Assembly (NCBI GenBank): GCA_023384415.1
Contig: JAHDWJ010000004.1
Coordinates: 1-49,574 of the forward strand
DNA: 49,574 nt
Reading direction: 5' to 3'
Source: Anaerolineae bacterium
Lineage (GTDB): Bacteria; Chloroflexota; Anaerolineae; Promineifilales; Promineifilaceae
Shown here: positions 49,319-49,574 of the stretch, in pieces
Layout: each line of letters begins with the position of its first letter
Numbering within the stretch: the first letter of the stretch is position 1
Program-made: the position numbers and the translations under genes
Notes under the pieces: model-generated
Database searches by the model: none
The model's input: the letters and a program-made list of their open reading frames with translations, nothing else
What the model was told of the DNA's origin: nothing

Positions 49319-49507
49319 GGGTGATTCCTACGAAAATGGGTCCAGAAACATTAAGGTTTCTCTGGGGACGGTTTACTGGTTATGTTTTGCGCCGTATAAA
49401 CTGCTCCTGAACGGCAAAGGCGATGATAAAAATTATAGTCGGCTGTGCTTGCATTGGGGCTAACGGCAGGACTAATCTCTCATTGAGTATAGGGGAGATT
49501 CATCCGC

Positions 49508-49574
49508 ATGGCAAAGATGGAAGGCGTAAATTTTGCCATTGCCCCGCCGGGCAAAATTGGTCACAATGTAGTTT
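49508..49574 (+). CDS. Possible gene start cut by the right edge
   Basis: An ATG at 49508 opens a frame that runs uninterrupted to the window edge, beginning MAKMEGVNFAIAPPGKIGH. A GGGGAG lies at 49490-49495, 12 bases upstream, which is far but usable. Too short to identify. The 189 bp between this and the divergent kinase start show no repeat, octamer or clear promoter. Confidence 0.3.
   Translation, partial: MAKMEGVNFAIAPPGKIGHNVV

Overview
The window is bacterial chromosomal DNA, moderately GC-rich, with genes on both strands and no rRNA, tRNA or CRISPR array that I could find. I infer a member of the Chloroflexota (Anaerolineae or a related class). The grounds are the gene mix (large Ser/Thr kinase fused to sulfatase-modifying-factor domains, RHS debris, Rpn-type PD-(D/E)XK nuclease, GxxExxY protein, FadB/FadA/acyl-CoA dehydrogenase island) and many simple intergenic repeats of the kind common in that phylum. 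No marker gene proves it.

Layout. 0-2.7 kb: a MoxR ATPase, a small membrane protein and a DUF4129 membrane protein, all minus strand. 2.9-6.5 kb: an unrecognised ~813-residue protein and a frameshifted RHS remnant. 6.7-15.4 kb: metabolic genes (cytochrome P450, M24 peptidase, glycosidase-like lipoprotein, glutamine-synthetase-like ligase divergent from an SDR). 14.2-25.6 kb: a fatty-acid degradation island, namely thiolase, FadB-type fusion, an SDR, two acyl-CoA dehydrogenases, a TetR regulator with two matching operator copies, and an acyl-CoA-binding protein. It is interrupted by a decayed toxin-antitoxin pair, an Rpn-type nuclease, a GxxExxY protein and folP. 25.6-34.5 kb: an ankyrin protein, a zinc-knuckle-like protein, an acetyl-CoA-synthetase-like ligase, a large protein with an anthrax-lethal-factor-like metallopeptidase site, a NUDIX hydrolase, and a CHRD lipoprotein divergent from a TetR regulator across a perfect palindrome. 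34.7-44.5 kb: an HtrA-like lipoprotein protease, two phosphotransferases, a GT-C-like membrane protein, metH under a SAM-I riboswitch, and an epimerase. 44.5-49.3 kb: a small zinc-ribbon membrane protein and a 1,505-residue kinase/FGE/LysM fusion. A possible gene start runs off the right edge.

The most striking signal is at DNA level. The 8-bp palindrome GCGGCCGC occurs about 103 times by my reading, roughly one per 480 bp, where one to three copies would be expected by chance. It falls in all three codon frames and also between genes, while one-base variants are rare. It resembles the HIP1 palindrome of cyanobacteria in behaviour but has a different sequence. A second layer is a set of short, simple-looking intergenic repeat families. 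One of them appears to have entered the metH coding sequence in frame.
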